Shown here piece after piece: positions 27,420 through 37,548 of a stretch of 64,000 bases of DNA; positions within the stretch are counted from its first letter, which is position 1, and the number at the start of each line of letters is the position of its first letter. The position numbers and the translations under genes are program-made. The notes under the pieces were generated by a model that was given only the letters and a program-made list of their open reading frames with translations, made no database searches and had not been told where the DNA came from. The DNA comes from Rhodospirillales bacterium (lineage in GTDB: Bacteria; Pseudomonadota; Alphaproteobacteria; Rhodospirillales; Casp-alpha2), in contig JAJFII010000060.1 in NCBI GenBank assembly GCA_021775095.1, forward strand, positions 55,275 through 119,274, in the 5' to 3' direction.

Positions 27420-28625
27420 ATGATCATAACCTGCCCCAATTGTCTGATGCGTTACAACGTGGCTCCTGTTGCTATTGGCACTGGAAAAACGACGCGTTGC
27501 TCCAATTGCGGGCATAGTTGGTTCCAGCAACCCGTCGCCGGACAACCTCAGGCACCCGTGGTGCAACCTCAATCGCCACCACCTGTTTACCCGCAAGCCG
27601 TGCCGCAACCCCAATATCCGCCGGGTTACCCGCAACCGATGGCCTACCCGGCACCACCGCCGCCCGGCTACCCGCCGCAGCCGGGATATGCGCCGCCGCC
27701 CGGATATCCGGGTTCGCCCTATCCGGCACCCGCCCAACAAGCGGCCTACGCCCAGCACCCTGCCGCCGCCGGAATGCCGCAACCGGAACCCATGGCACCC
27801 ACCTACCCGGCACCAGAACCGGTCCCCGAACCGGAACCTGTGCCGGAACCGGAACCCCTGCCGGAGCCCGAACCAGAACCGGAGCCCGAACCAGAACCGG
27901 AGCCCGAACCGGAACCCGAACCGGAGCCCGAACCAGAGCCAGAACCCGTCGCAGATCTCGATGACGACGACGAGGGCGGATTGTCGGCTCAGGAACTCGA
28001 TGAAATGTTCGGTGACGACGAACCGGAAGGATTCCAGTCGATTATATCCGGTGGCGACGACGACGATTCGGATGATGGGTCAATCGACCCGGACAATATC
28101 CCCGAGCCGGACCCGATCCCGCAGGTCTTCACCGACGAGGAGGACGAAGCCGATCCCAAACCGCGACGTTTGGGTTTGATCATCGGGGGCGGCGTTGCCG
28201 CCTTACTCATCGTCCTGTTTGCTGGCGGATATTTTTTAAAGGCGCAAATCGTCGAGATGGTTCCAAGCACCGCCGGAATTTATAAACTGCTGAGTTTTGG
28301 CAGTGAAAAACTGGGTGCAGGGCTGCAAATTCAAAAAATAAAATCGTCCCGCGAAACGGAAAAAGGTCTGGAAATCCTGGTTGTGCGCGGTTCTGTCGCA
28401 AATATTTCAGACGTTGAACGCACGGTCCCGATGATTGAAGTGCAATTAAAGGATGCCGAAGGAAATACCATTCAGTCGGCGGTCACCGCACCGATCAGAA
28501 ACAAACTTGCGAAGGGCCAAAATGCCAGTTTCAAGGCCAGACTGGTTGAACCGTCGCCGCTCGCCCGCCAGGTCGTTACAACCTTCAAAGCGCCCGATGA
28601 AGACGAAAAAGAGGCCGCACAATAG
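27420..28625 (+). CDS. Zinc-ribbon (MJ0042-type) / DUF3426 membrane protein with Pro-Glu repeats
   Basis: 401 aa in four parts. Residues 1-36 are an MJ0042-type zinc finger with two CxxC pairs (CPNC and CSNC). Residues ~40-125 are Pro/Tyr/Gln/Gly-rich ([18 protein letters not shown]). Residues ~125-180 are Pro-Glu dipeptides followed by an Asp/Glu-rich acidic stretch. A single membrane helix ([20 protein letters not shown], ~243-262) leads into a DUF3426 domain ([16 protein letters not shown] near 340). Alphaproteobacterial proteins of this plan usually sit beside ftsEX, as here. The cytoplasmic finger, extended spacer and periplasmic domain suggest a signalling or scaffold role; none is proven. 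Confidence 0.85.
   Translation: MIITCPNCLMRYNVAPVAIGTGKTTRCSNCGHSWFQQPVAGQPQAPVVQPQSPPPVYPQAVPQPQYPPGYPQPMAYPAPPPPGYPPQPGYAPPPGYPGSPYPAPAQQAAYAQHPAAAGMPQPEPMAPTYPAPEPVPEPEPVPEPEPLPEPEPEPEPEPEPEPEPEPEPEPEPEPEPVADLDDDDEGGLSAQELDEMFGDDEPEGFQSIISGGDDDDSDDGSIDPDNIPEPDPIPQVFTDEEDEADPKPRRLGLIIGGGVAALLIVLFAGGYFLKAQIVEMVPSTAGIYKLLSFGSEKLGAGLQIQKIKSSRETEKGLEILVVRGSVANISDVERTVPMIEVQLKDAEGNTIQSAVTAPIRNKLAKGQNASFKARLVEPSPLARQVVTTFKAPDEDEKEAAQ
27800..27950 (+). repeat. Low-complexity tandem repeat encoding (Pro-Glu)n
   Basis: Units of CCGGAACC(C/T)GAA and CCGGAGCCCGAA repeat in phase inside the zinc-ribbon gene. A repeat of this kind can change length by slippage in multiples of six bases without breaking the frame. 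Confidence 0.85.
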
Positions 28626-28749
28626 GGCGACGCCGGCGATTATTGGATATGCGTCCGGTCTCATCCGGCTAGCCCTAATTGATCTTATATACGATTATGT
28701 AACTACAGTTCAGCGTACGGTCGCGCAATAGGTGTCCATTTAACTTAGC

Positions 28750-29010
28750 GTCAGGACCCATTAATTTCATGCAATTCTGTTTGTCCGTAAGCTTACGAAT
28801 ACAAGAAAACAAGCGCAAGGACATGCTGGACCTATTCGAGCCTTGTTTTCGCACAAGGCGTGAGCTTACGGACAAACCCCTTGGGGCGGGGCACTTTATC
28901 TCTCTGGCTTCGTTGAAAAAACTAGAAAACCGTGGGGTTTCCTGCGTCTTTCCGCCTAACCGATAAGAAAAATCACCTCTGCAGAATGGATGAAATTAAG
29001 GGGTCCTGAG
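28750..29010. mobile_element. Small inverted-repeat element (MITE-like), no transposase
   Basis: Left end TCAGGACCCATTAATTTCAT (28751-28770) is mirrored by ATGAAATTAAGGGGTCCTGA (28990-29009): 19 of 20 bases match after reverse complementing, and the similarity continues inwards to ATTCTG. Inside, a perfect 14-bp inverted repeat TTTGTCCGTAAGCT (28780-28793) / AGCTTACGGACAAA (28863-28876) encloses a further pair AAAACAAG (28806-28813) / CTTGTTTT (28842-28849), so the left part can fold into a long hairpin. No ORF looks real. It lies in the 528-bp gap between the zinc-ribbon and chemotaxis genes. A partial copy of the end motif is at 52047-52068. Origin from a REP-associated transposase is a guess. 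Confidence 0.65.
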
Positions 29011-29153
29011 CCTAGATGGACGCATAAAAATGGCAGAGGCTGAGCGAATACGACGAAGGGGACTGCTATAAGAATCTAATTGACGACGCCGTTTCCTGGC
29101 AACCATCAAAGTAAATTGGCACGGCACGTCTTTTCTCATTAAAACAAAAATAT

Positions 29154-30842
29154 TTAAGCCGCTCGTATACTACCCAGGAACTCCTCGACAACTTTGCGCA
29201 GTTTAAAGGTTTCAGAATTGAGGCCAATGGATGCTTTCTGAACCTGCGATGAAGCCGTTCCGGTTTCTTTGGCTGCGCGATCAACACCCTCGATATTGGT
29301 ATTGACGTCACGTGTTCCTTCAGCTGCTTTTTCGACGCTTCTTGCAATTTCATTCGTTGCAACATTTTGTTCTTCCACTGCCGCAGCTATGGAGGTTGTG
29401 ATGTTGTTAATTTTTTCAATTGTATCGCTGATATTTTTGATGGCGGTGACTGCGATTTCTGTAGAGGATTGTATACCGCCAATCTGACTGGAGATTTCGT
29501 CCGTTGCTTTCGCTGTCTGGTTGGCGAGGTTCTTAACTTCAGATGCAACAACGGCAAACCCCTTGCCAGCGTCTCCCGCTCTGGCGGCCTCAATAGTTGC
29601 GTTTAATGCTAAAAGGTTGGTTTGTTCCGCAATGTCGGTAATCAGGCTGACAACTTCGCCAATGCGACTGGCGGCTTGTGCGAGTTGCTGAACCTCCTGA
29701 TTGGTTTTTTGAGCGTCCTCAACTGCCTGGTTCGATATATTTGTCGACTGCGAAACCTGGGCGCTGATTTCGGAAATAGAAGCACTTAGCTCTTCGGTGG
29801 CAGCGGAAACCGATTGGACGTTGGCATTGGCCTCATTAGACGCGCGGGCGACTATTTCAACCTGCTGGGCCGCCTGATTAGCCGTCGTCGAAAGCGTATC
29901 CGCTGTTGCTTCCATATCGTTGGCAGACTGTGCCACGACATCTAGTGTCGAAGATACGGCAGTATCAAATGACAGGGTCAACTTTTCGACGTTTTCAGCA
30001 CGCAGTCTCTGAGTTTCTTCTGCTCGTCTTTTCGCTTCCGAAGCTTTCTCTGCTTCAATCATATTATCTTTAAAGACCTGCAACGTAGCAATCATGGAGC
30101 CAATTTCATCATTTCGTGTAGCAATCTCAAGGTCCGTATCTAGATTACCGCCGGAAATTTCTATCATCGCTTCGTTTAGCCGATTGAGGACCGATACAAC
30201 GGAAACTTTGAAAAGCATCCAAAAACCAATGATTATCGCCACAGCAAACATAACGGCGACAGCTAACATTATTCCAGAGTTGCGGAATTGCGTTTCATTG
30301 ACAGCGCTATTCTCCTGAGCGCCAACGACGTTGGTTTGAAGCATCTTGTTACTTATTTCGAAAGCCTGATTATAGAGGGTTACGTAATCGGAATTACTGA
30401 TCTTATCGGCAACAACGTCATCATTGTCGGCGCTTAATTTAATGATTTTCTGGTTCATGGCCAACAGTTTGGTGACGACTTCCTTGTAGACATGGAAGGC
30501 TTCTGTTTCCTCGCCTGGGTCCAAGGTCAATTCGAAGGAATCCATTCGGTTTTGCGCAACTTGTTCTGCTTCTCTTATCGTTTTTTCCTGCGCCTTCATA
30601 AAATTGTCGTCGGGTGCGATAATATGTGCTTTTTGGGCGATGTATATTGCTGAAAGATTTCGCTCAACTTCCGCAAGATTTATATAACTCACAAAATAAT
30701 TTGAATAAATGTTATCGCCGCCCTCGCGAATAGAATTCATACCGATATAACTGACAATTCCGACGACAATTACGACAATAAAGAGTGACGCCAGCGCGCC
30801 ACCTATCTTAAATAGCATTTTCAGATTGTTAAAAGCAGTCAT
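29154..30842 (-). CDS. Methyl-accepting chemotaxis protein
   Basis: 562 aa from the ATG at 30842; the frame continues upstream but without a chemoreceptor N-terminus. Membrane helix 1 at about 10-32 ([20 protein letters not shown]), a ~150-residue periplasmic four-helix-bundle ligand domain, helix 2 at about 192-212, a HAMP domain, and a long cytoplasmic signalling coil whose hairpin tip [19 protein letters not shown] is conserved. It binds CheA/CheW at that tip. No other chemotaxis genes are in the window, so it is an orphan receptor. Ligand unknown. Confidence 0.95.
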   Translation of the reverse strand: MTAFNNLKMLFKIGGALASLFIVVIVVGIVSYIGMNSIREGGDNIYSNYFVSYINLAEVERNLSAIYIAQKAHIIAPDDNFMKAQEKTIREAEQVAQNRMDSFELTLDPGEETEAFHVYKEVVTKLLAMNQKIIKLSADNDDVVADKISNSDYVTLYNQAFEISNKMLQTNVVGAQENSAVNETQFRNSGIMLAVAVMFAVAIIIGFWMLFKVSVVSVLNRLNEAMIEISGGNLDTDLEIATRNDEIGSMIATLQVFKDNMIEAEKASEAKRRAEETQRLRAENVEKLTLSFDTAVSSTLDVVAQSANDMEATADTLSTTANQAAQQVEIVARASNEANANVQSVSAATEELSASISEISAQVSQSTNISNQAVEDAQKTNQEVQQLAQAASRIGEVVSLITDIAEQTNLLALNATIEAARAGDAGKGFAVVASEVKNLANQTAKATDEISSQIGGIQSSTEIAVTAIKNISDTIEKINNITTSIAAAVEEQNVATNEIARSVEKAAEGTRDVNTNIEGVDRAAKETGTASSQVQKASIGLNSETFKLRKVVEEFLGSIRAA

Positions 30843-31085
30843 TGGTTCTCTTCTTTCGCTCGCTAATTGATATCTCTGAAACCCTACACGTGCCAACGAA
30901 CCCATTCGCAACGGCACGGGGCTTTTGTTGAAACGTTCCTTATCGCATCAGAGCGAGTCCACCAATCAAAGGATACGATTATGGATCGGTTAATGTGGTT
31001 TTCGATCTTGGGGCTACGAGCCCCACCGGCGTAACCTAACGCCACAGGGGCGATTTCTAAATCACCGGGCCGCCTATCACAAGGC
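30843..31085. other. Intergenic region between chemoreceptor and TIGR02302 gene
   Basis: 243 bp. Two small inverted repeats are visible: GGGGCT-ACG-AGCCCC (31010-31024) and GGCGATTT-CT-AAATCACC (about 31049-31066). Neither is followed by a T-run on the relevant strand, so terminator function is doubtful. Otherwise nothing recognised. Confidence 0.4.
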
Positions 31086-33758
31086 TTAAAACCGGCGTAA
31101 AAGACGGTCGATGTAGTCCCGTTCCGGTTCCTTTCGGTCACTTTCTTCCGACCGGCGATGCAATTCTTCCATAATTTCCCGGGCCCGGAAGATCTCCCGC
31201 TCAGTTGGCACTTTGATGCCGTTGTCATCATTGACGTTGCCAAACTGGCCGTTGCCGTTCTGCCGACCAAAGGGGTCTCGCTCGGACCCCTGACGCTGGC
31301 CGTTGCCTTGCGATCCCGGCATCATGCCGATCCCTACGCCGATGCTGCGGCCCTGCATGCGCTGCGCCATTTGTTCGGCCGCCGATTCCATTCCCTGGCG
31401 CAGTTTTTCCAAGGCGTCTGCCTGTTGCGGCACGGCACCCGTCGCATCGCCCTTACCCAGCGATTTCCCGGCCCCTTTCATGGACCGTTCGGCCTCGCCC
31501 AAACCCGGCGGAATGGATCCCAGGGCTTCATCCATTTGCAACATCAAACGCCCCAATTCCCGGCGCAGGGCTTCTTGTTGTTGGCGCATGGCCTCGGCAC
31601 TTTGCGGTTCGCCTTGGCCTGGTTTGCCTGTTTGACCGGGTTGGTTCCGGCGCTGGCGGGCTTCGCGCTGTTGACGCTCCGACGGTTGGGCCTGTGACGG
31701 ATTTTCGTTTCGGTTCTGCTGCCCGTCGGGATTGGTTTGCGAGCGACGAAAGGTCTGGTCCATGAGTTGTTGCTGGCGTTGCGCCAGACTGCGCATGGCG
31801 TTCATCATTTTGCGGGCCTTTGCCATGGCCGGGTTCTGACGGGCCATGGCGGCACCGTTTCGCAAACCCTCGAGCATTCGATTGAGTTGCGACAGCATTT
31901 GTTTTGCGGCATCCATGGCACCGGTTTTCGCCAGCTCCCGCGCCCGGTCAACCATACTCTGAAGATCCATGGTCTCCAGGGTTCGGGCGTCCAGGTCCAT
32001 CGGCATCTGGGACAATCCCTGACGTTCCATATGTTCTGCCAAAGCCTGCATATATTTATTCAGCGCCTGCTGCAGTTCATCCATCAAACGCTCCAACTCT
32101 TCGGTCGGCGCGTTTTCCTGCATGGCTTTCGCCAGGCGCTCCTGAATTTCCTTTAACTGTCTTTCGGCAATGGAAAATTCGCCATCTTCCAGGCGAAGCG
32201 CGGTTTCCCATAACAGGTCCTGGACCGAACCGATCGAGTCGGCGGTCTGGTTGTTAGTCAAGCGGGAGCGGGCCACCGAAATTGCCAAAAAGACGATGGT
32301 GTCGTGAAAAAAGTGTACGGGCCGCTGCAACAGACCCAGCAGGGTCTCCGTCGACTGCTCGACGACATCGGGCGACGGCCTGTTTAAGTCTTTTCTGATT
32401 TCGACCAGCGCCCGGGCGACGGGGTGATTAAAGGTGCGCGCCGGCAGAACCGTTTCAAGCGGATCACTGCTCCCCACCTGGCCAGCGGAATCTTTCGCAT
32501 GCACACGGATTTGAACGGGAATCCCTGCCCAACGGTGGGCAGAAAAGTCACGTTCTCCCCGGCCCTTGGCAATTTTTGTACCAAACCCCGAGGCCGTTAA
32601 ATCAAAGCGAATGCGATTGTCGTCGACCTGGCTTTGCGGCTCGCCGGGTAGTGAAATCTCCGCCCATACGTCTTTAACAGAAAAATCATCGGTCGCTTCA
32701 AACTGGAGGTTAAGACTGGCCTTTCTTGTCCGTTTCGGCGGTTCAGTAAATTCCGCCGTCGGCGGTCCGTCGCGCACTATTTTGACCGGCCATTCGGCCA
32801 GGATTTCACCACCAACCCGCAAGGCAATCCGTGCCGCCGACTGATCGTCGTCAACAAATACATCTTCCAGTCTAAAGTCGCGGCCACCGGTGTCAGCTCC
32901 GAGCCGACCGACCGCCAGGGTGCGTGAGCCGATCCTTAACTCGGGGACGTCATCGGCACCGGAAATTTGGACAAGCACCGAAGAGTCTACGGGAATGATC
33001 AGTTCAGGGCCCAGGTTCGCGTCCGTGCCTGCGGTTTCGGCTTTTTTGGCCCCGGGATCCGATGGTCCGACCGTTGGTTTTTCCAAAAACAGCGGGGCCA
33101 ATCCCGTATAGGACGGTGGCGTGATCCAAAGGTCAAAATCCACGGCTGTGGATTGGGCAAGGGCCTGGGTCGGCAACAGGGCCCGCGCCAGGCGATCCTG
33201 AACCTGCCCGTTGGCACTTATCAGAGCGATCACAAACAATAGCAATACAGCAAACCGCAGTCCAAACAGGTCACGTTTCGCCAGTCCGGGACGCGGCGCA
33301 ATTGCTTTTATTTTGGTCAGTTGCCGTAATGCCCGCGCCTGATGGGCCTGCCATATGGCCTCACTTGCCATAGCTTCGCCATGGCTTCCGGCCGCTTCGT
33401 TCATCAACCGGTCATCGAGGGTGGTCAGCGGGCGATGGGCAAGGCCGTTGTCGGCTTCAATGCGCCGGCGCACCTCCGGTTCGTCAACCCGATACCTGGC
33501 ATGGGCAATCACCCACAGGCGTGTGGCAAATAGGCCAAAAAAACCGGCGAGGATAACCCAGTGCACCCAAAAGGAAAAATACGGAAGAATATCGAACAGG
33601 GCAACGGAAACAAAGATCGCAGAAACCGCCAAAAGAGGCCAAATATTACGCCACAACCGCTCCCACACGATGGCCGCCCGAGCCCAACCAAACACCCGCA
33701 GCAAGCGATCCTGTTTTGCTTCGCCAGCTACCCGTTGATCGCGCGGTTGCCCGGTCAT
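31086..33758 (-). CDS. TIGR02302 (DUF4175) family membrane protein
   Basis: 890 aa from the ATG at 33758, which overlaps the lysA stop by four bases. Two N-terminal membrane helices (about 32-75, LLAVSAIFVSVALFDILPYF) and a third near 165-185 precede a beta-rich region, then a long helical, Gln/Met/Arg-rich part (QARREL-type coils with MARQNPAMAKARKMMNAMRS and QREARQRRNQPGQTGKPGQG) and a short end IDRLLRRF. This order matches TIGR02302, a family confined largely to alphaproteobacteria and usually next to lysA. Function unknown. Confidence 0.9.
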   Translation of the reverse strand: MTGQPRDQRVAGEAKQDRLLRVFGWARAAIVWERLWRNIWPLLAVSAIFVSVALFDILPYFSFWVHWVILAGFFGLFATRLWVIAHARYRVDEPEVRRRIEADNGLAHRPLTTLDDRLMNEAAGSHGEAMASEAIWQAHQARALRQLTKIKAIAPRPGLAKRDLFGLRFAVLLLFVIALISANGQVQDRLARALLPTQALAQSTAVDFDLWITPPSYTGLAPLFLEKPTVGPSDPGAKKAETAGTDANLGPELIIPVDSSVLVQISGADDVPELRIGSRTLAVGRLGADTGGRDFRLEDVFVDDDQSAARIALRVGGEILAEWPVKIVRDGPPTAEFTEPPKRTRKASLNLQFEATDDFSVKDVWAEISLPGEPQSQVDDNRIRFDLTASGFGTKIAKGRGERDFSAHRWAGIPVQIRVHAKDSAGQVGSSDPLETVLPARTFNHPVARALVEIRKDLNRPSPDVVEQSTETLLGLLQRPVHFFHDTIVFLAISVARSRLTNNQTADSIGSVQDLLWETALRLEDGEFSIAERQLKEIQERLAKAMQENAPTEELERLMDELQQALNKYMQALAEHMERQGLSQMPMDLDARTLETMDLQSMVDRARELAKTGAMDAAKQMLSQLNRMLEGLRNGAAMARQNPAMAKARKMMNAMRSLAQRQQQLMDQTFRRSQTNPDGQQNRNENPSQAQPSERQQREARQRRNQPGQTGKPGQGEPQSAEAMRQQQEALRRELGRLMLQMDEALGSIPPGLGEAERSMKGAGKSLGKGDATGAVPQQADALEKLRQGMESAAEQMAQRMQGRSIGVGIGMMPGSQGNGQRQGSERDPFGRQNGNGQFGNVNDDNGIKVPTEREIFRAREIMEELHRRSEESDRKEPERDYIDRLLRRF

Positions 33759-35050
33759 CCGCTTTTGGGGCGGGCCGTTCGATCTTCTTCGGCCTGCCAC
33801 TCCGGAAAGGATTCAAGTTCCATCATATCTTCAACTGTCCAGCGTTTGCGAATTATTGAATAGGCATCACCCCGCACCATCACTTCCGGCACCAGAGCTC
33901 GGCTATTATATACAGAAGCCATCACCGCTGCATAGGCCCCAGCAGTGCGAACGGCCAACAAATTTCCGTTATCCAAAGCCGGCATTTCACGATCTTTCGC
34001 CAAATAGTCGCCGGATTCACAGATCGGGCCGACAATATCCATTTTAAATCGGACGTCTTCGCTGCCCGCCGCAAGAACCGGAATGATCTCGTGATAGGCA
34101 TTATATAAAGTCGGGCGGATGAGATCATTCATAGCCCCGTCAACGATACAAAATTTACGGTCAATACCGTCTTTGACGAAGATCACCCGGGTAATCAGCA
34201 GCCCGGCGTTTCCGGCAATTAATCGTCCAGGCTCGAAGGAAATCTTACAACCCAAATGGCCAACAACTTCCCGCACCATTTTGCCATAGGCCTCGGGGCT
34301 TGGCGCGACTTCATCGTGGTAGGTGATGCCGAGGCCACCGCCCAGGTCCAATTGGTTAATTGTATGCCCGTCCGCCCGCAACATTTCAACAAACGCCGCA
34401 GCCCGACCATAGGCTTCCCGGTAGGGTGTCAAATCGGTCAGTTGCGAGCCAATATGCAGGGCGACGCCAGCGACCCGGAGGCCCGGCAATTTGGCCGCAC
34501 GGCGGTAAACCTCGCGGGCCAGGGCGATATCAATGCCAAATTTGTTTTCGGCCTTGCCGGTTGTGATCTTTTCGTGGGTTTTCGCATCGACGTCGGGATT
34601 TATACGGATCGCCACCTGCGCCGTTAGACCAAGGTCCTCGGCAACCCTCGACAACAGATTTAATTCCGCCTCAGATTCCGCATTGATTTGGTGAACCCCT
34701 GCCGTCAAGGCGCGCCGTAAATCACTTTCGGTTTTGCCGACACCTGAATATATAATTTTTTCCGGGGCTACGCCGGCCGCCAGGGCGCGGGTCAATTCAC
34801 CGACCGAAACCACATCCGCACCGGCCCCCAATCGCGCCAGGGTGGAAATAACCGCGATATTCGAATTCGCCTTGACGGCAAAACAAATCATCGGATTCAG
34901 GGCCGAAACCGCCTTGGCGAAAACCCGGTAATGACGTTCCAGGGTGGCCGAGGAATAGACATAAAAAGGGGTTCCCACGGCTTTCGCGATGTGCCGAATG
35001 GCAACATCTTCGGCGAACAGTTCGCCGTTCTTATAGGCAAAATAATCCAT
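33755..35050 (-). CDS. lysA: Diaminopimelate decarboxylase
   Basis: 431 aa. It decarboxylates meso-diaminopimelate to lysine. PLP lysine Lys60 is in CFAVKANSN, HIGSQLTDL near 200, the glycine loop LDLGGGLGITY near 240, EPGRLIAGNAG near 275, and the catalytic cysteine in GPICESGDYLAKDRE near 345. All are intact. It is the third gene of argH-lptM-lysA-TIGR02302, 21 bp after lptM. Confidence 0.97.
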   Translation of the reverse strand: MDYFAYKNGELFAEDVAIRHIAKAVGTPFYVYSSATLERHYRVFAKAVSALNPMICFAVKANSNIAVISTLARLGAGADVVSVGELTRALAAGVAPEKIIYSGVGKTESDLRRALTAGVHQINAESEAELNLLSRVAEDLGLTAQVAIRINPDVDAKTHEKITTGKAENKFGIDIALAREVYRRAAKLPGLRVAGVALHIGSQLTDLTPYREAYGRAAAFVEMLRADGHTINQLDLGGGLGITYHDEVAPSPEAYGKMVREVVGHLGCKISFEPGRLIAGNAGLLITRVIFVKDGIDRKFCIVDGAMNDLIRPTLYNAYHEIIPVLAAGSEDVRFKMDIVGPICESGDYLAKDREMPALDNGNLLAVRTAGAYAAVMASVYNSRALVPEVMVRGDAYSIIRKRWTVEDMMELESFPEWQAEEDRTARPKSG

Positions 35051-35071
35051 GAAACGACTTTCCGTTAATAT

Positions 35072-35311
35072 TTATTGTGCTGGCGGCGTATTGGGATACT
35101 GCCAGAAGGACTTGGGATCGGTCACCGGCGGCAGCGCCTTGCTTGTCGGTTGGCTCGGCTGCGCGGTTGGCACAACGGTCGGCGACGCCGCCGGATACTG
35201 TGCCGGAAAGGCTGACCCTTCAGGCTGCTGCGGACTGGATTTTACACCACACGCAGAAAGCACAAGCCCGGTGCAAAGACCCACCACCAGCTTTGTCAAT
35301 CGAGATCCCAT
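35072..35311 (-). CDS. lptM: Small LptM-like lipoprotein
   Basis: 79 aa. The signal peptide VVGLCTGLVLSACG has a clear lipobox (LSAC, Cys21), followed by the family-typical GVKSSPQQPEGS. The rest is Pro/Ser/Thr-rich without fold. E. coli LptM (YifL) stabilises the LptD/E lipopolysaccharide translocon; the same gene stands before lysA in many proteobacteria, which supports the call. The function in this organism is inferred from position. Confidence 0.8.
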   Translation of the reverse strand: MGSRLTKLVVGLCTGLVLSACGVKSSPQQPEGSAFPAQYPAASPTVVPTAQPSQPTSKALPPVTDPKSFWQYPNTPPAQ

Positions 35312-35375
35312 TTTCCTGTACCCTATATGTTACGTTACCGGTTCCCGAGCCCCCCGCTTTTTTTCCAACCGGCTC

Positions 35376-36794
35376 TCACCTATCTTTTAAAAACCGGTTT
35401 CGCGCCTCTTCACAAGCCTTTATTACATTCACGGGGGCGGTTCCGCCAAAGCTGATCCGGCTTTTCAAGGAGTTCTGCACGCCAAGCACCTCAAACACAT
35501 CCTCGGTAATTCGCGGTTCAATCGACTGCAGATCATCGATTGTCAGGTCTTCCAATCCTCGATGTGTGTCCTCTGCCTTCTTCACAACCGCACCGGTAAC
35601 GTGATGGGCGTCGCGGAACGGCATCGCCAGAACCCGAACCAGCCAATCGGCAAGGTCCGTCGCCGTCGCAAAACCTTTACCCGCATCGGCTGCCATCCGG
35701 TGTTTGTCAAAGGTCGTATCGCCCAACATACCCGCCATGGCCGCCAGCGACAGCATGACCGTATCATGGGCATCAAACACCGGTTCTTTATCTTCCTGCA
35801 TGTCTTTGCCATAGGCTAACGGCAACCCCTTCATGACAACGAGCAATGCGCTCAAACATCCGATCACCCGACCTGATTTCGCCCGCACCAGTTCTGCCGC
35901 ATCGGGATTGCGTTTTTGCGGCATGATTGAACTGCCCGTGGAATAGGCATCGCCCAACCGGGCATAAGCAAATTGTGTCGAACACCAAAGCACATATTCT
36001 TCCGCCAGGCGCGACAAATGGACCGACGCGATGGCCAGGGCAGACAGATATTCAAGGGCAAAGTCCCGATCCGAAACGGCGTCGAGGGAATTCGCCGACG
36101 GCCGGTCAAAACCCAAGGCACTGGCGGTCAGATGCCGATCGACAGGAAAGGATGTTCCGGCCAGGGCGGCGGCTCCGAGGGGGCTCTCGTTCATGCGATT
36201 GCGGCAGTCACTCAGGCGACTGCGGTCCCGGCCCAACATCTCCACATAGGATAACAAGTGATGCCCGAGGGTTACCGGTTGGGCAATTTGCAGGTGGGTA
36301 AAGCCGGGCATGGCGCTGGCCGTATGGGCTTCTGCCTGAACAATCAGCGCGTTCTGGGTCGATTGCAGGGCGATATCCATCTCGTCGATCGCATCACGCA
36401 CCCAAAGTTTAAAATCCGTGGCGACCTGATCATTGCGCGAGCGGCCCGTATGCAGGCGTCCCGCAGCTTCGCCGATAATTTCCTTCAGGCGTCCCTCGAC
36501 GTTCATATGGATGTCTTCAAGTGCTCGCTTAAATGTGAATTTACCAGAGTCAATTTCCGCGTACACTTGGTCCAGTCCCGCACAGATGGATTTTACATCC
36601 TGATCATTAAGAATATTCTGGGCACCTAACATTTTGGCATGGGCTTTTGAGGCGCGAATATCCTGGGCGAAAAACCGTTGATCAAATCCAATCGATGCAT
36701 TGATCTCTTCCATGATCGCGTTGGGACCACCGGAAAACCGGCCGCCCCACATGGTGCTTGCATTGGAGCCTGTTTCTTCTGATTGATCGGTCAT
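35376..36794 (-). CDS. argH: Argininosuccinate lyase
   Basis: 472 aa from the ATG at 36794; 18 more in-frame codons upstream are unlikely to be used. It splits argininosuccinate to arginine and fumarate. The fumarase/lyase signature [12 protein letters not shown] is near residue 285, [10 protein letters not shown] near the start, [16 protein letters not shown] near 120 and [14 protein letters not shown] [13 protein letters not shown] near 165. All catalytic motifs are intact. It starts the minus-strand argH-lptM-lysA-TIGR02302 series and is divergent from the TlpA-like gene. Confidence 0.97.
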   Translation of the reverse strand: MTDQSEETGSNASTMWGGRFSGGPNAIMEEINASIGFDQRFFAQDIRASKAHAKMLGAQNILNDQDVKSICAGLDQVYAEIDSGKFTFKRALEDIHMNVEGRLKEIIGEAAGRLHTGRSRNDQVATDFKLWVRDAIDEMDIALQSTQNALIVQAEAHTASAMPGFTHLQIAQPVTLGHHLLSYVEMLGRDRSRLSDCRNRMNESPLGAAALAGTSFPVDRHLTASALGFDRPSANSLDAVSDRDFALEYLSALAIASVHLSRLAEEYVLWCSTQFAYARLGDAYSTGSSIMPQKRNPDAAELVRAKSGRVIGCLSALLVVMKGLPLAYGKDMQEDKEPVFDAHDTVMLSLAAMAGMLGDTTFDKHRMAADAGKGFATATDLADWLVRVLAMPFRDAHHVTGAVVKKAEDTHRGLEDLTIDDLQSIEPRITEDVFEVLGVQNSLKSRISFGGTAPVNVIKACEEARNRFLKDR

Positions 36795-36867
36795 TTCCGG
36801 GTCGGCCTTTGCTTGGTATATTTCAGTCGGACACAGTAACGTGTACAATTAAGCGAGAGAAAAGAAC

Positions 36868-37491
36868 ATGATAGCCGACGCTTCAACACCAAATACATCT
36901 TTTTCAGTCAGAAAGTCTGGGCAGCGCCGCCACAAGGCGTACTGTTTAATCCTCTGGCTCTCGGTTCTGATGATGCCGATCCACGGCGCGCGTGCTGAAT
37001 CCGCCCGTTGCATGGCGCCCGAAGGGCATTTTGGCAATTACCAGGCGGCGAAAAGTGCGACGTCCGTGCCGGATATCGCGTTTATTACGGCCACCGGTCA
37101 GGAAACCACCCTACAAGCCTATAAAGGCCGGGGCATTGTCTTGAATTTTTGGGCCACCTGGTGCGCGCCCTGTGTTCGGGAAATGCCTCAGTTGGATCGG
37201 TTGAGTGCCTTTGTGAAGGGCAATGCAATCGATGTCCTGACGATTTCCGAAGATCGCAAAGCTTTGGTTGTGGCACCGAAGTTTTACAAAACCCATAATT
37301 TGCGGGATTTGCCCGTCCTCGCCGACCCTAAGGGCCGGCTGATGCGCGCCTTTAAAGCGCCTGGTTTGCCACTGACCGTGCTGATCAGTCCGCAAGGTTA
37401 TGAAATCGGCCGGGTGCTTGGCCCCGCCGAATGGGATTCCCAGGAACTGGTTGGCTTTATCCGCAGCTGTTTATCGGGAAAATCCAGTTGA
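36868..37491 (+). CDS. TlpA-like periplasmic thioredoxin
   Basis: 207 aa. A long N-region precedes a signal/anchor helix (CLILWLSVLMMPIHGARA, ~26-43). The thioredoxin domain carries FWATWCAPCVREMPQLDRL near 93-111; Cys-Ala-Pro-Cys is the redox pair. The cis-proline region is APGLPLTVLIS. TlpA proteins reduce disulfides in the periplasm, often for cytochrome c or oxidase maturation. Divergence from argH is the standard alphaproteobacterial arrangement. Partner unknown. Confidence 0.92.
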   Translation: MIADASTPNTSFSVRKSGQRRHKAYCLILWLSVLMMPIHGARAESARCMAPEGHFGNYQAAKSATSVPDIAFITATGQETTLQAYKGRGIVLNFWATWCAPCVREMPQLDRLSAFVKGNAIDVLTISEDRKALVVAPKFYKTHNLRDLPVLADPKGRLMRAFKAPGLPLTVLISPQGYEIGRVLGPAEWDSQELVGFIRSCLSGKSS

Positions 37492-37548
37492 TTTGCAGCC
37501 TTTTTTAAGCTTCAGTTCCGCTCGGTTTCCGTCGCAATGCGCACGGGT

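Noticed and set aside
27469..28179. 236-codon plus-strand ORF rich in Arg, Asn and Pro
   Set aside because: An out-of-frame reading of the Pro-Glu repeat inside the zinc-ribbon gene.
31010..31024. GGGGCT/AGCCCC hairpin as a terminator
   Set aside because: Only six base pairs and no T-run follows on either strand.
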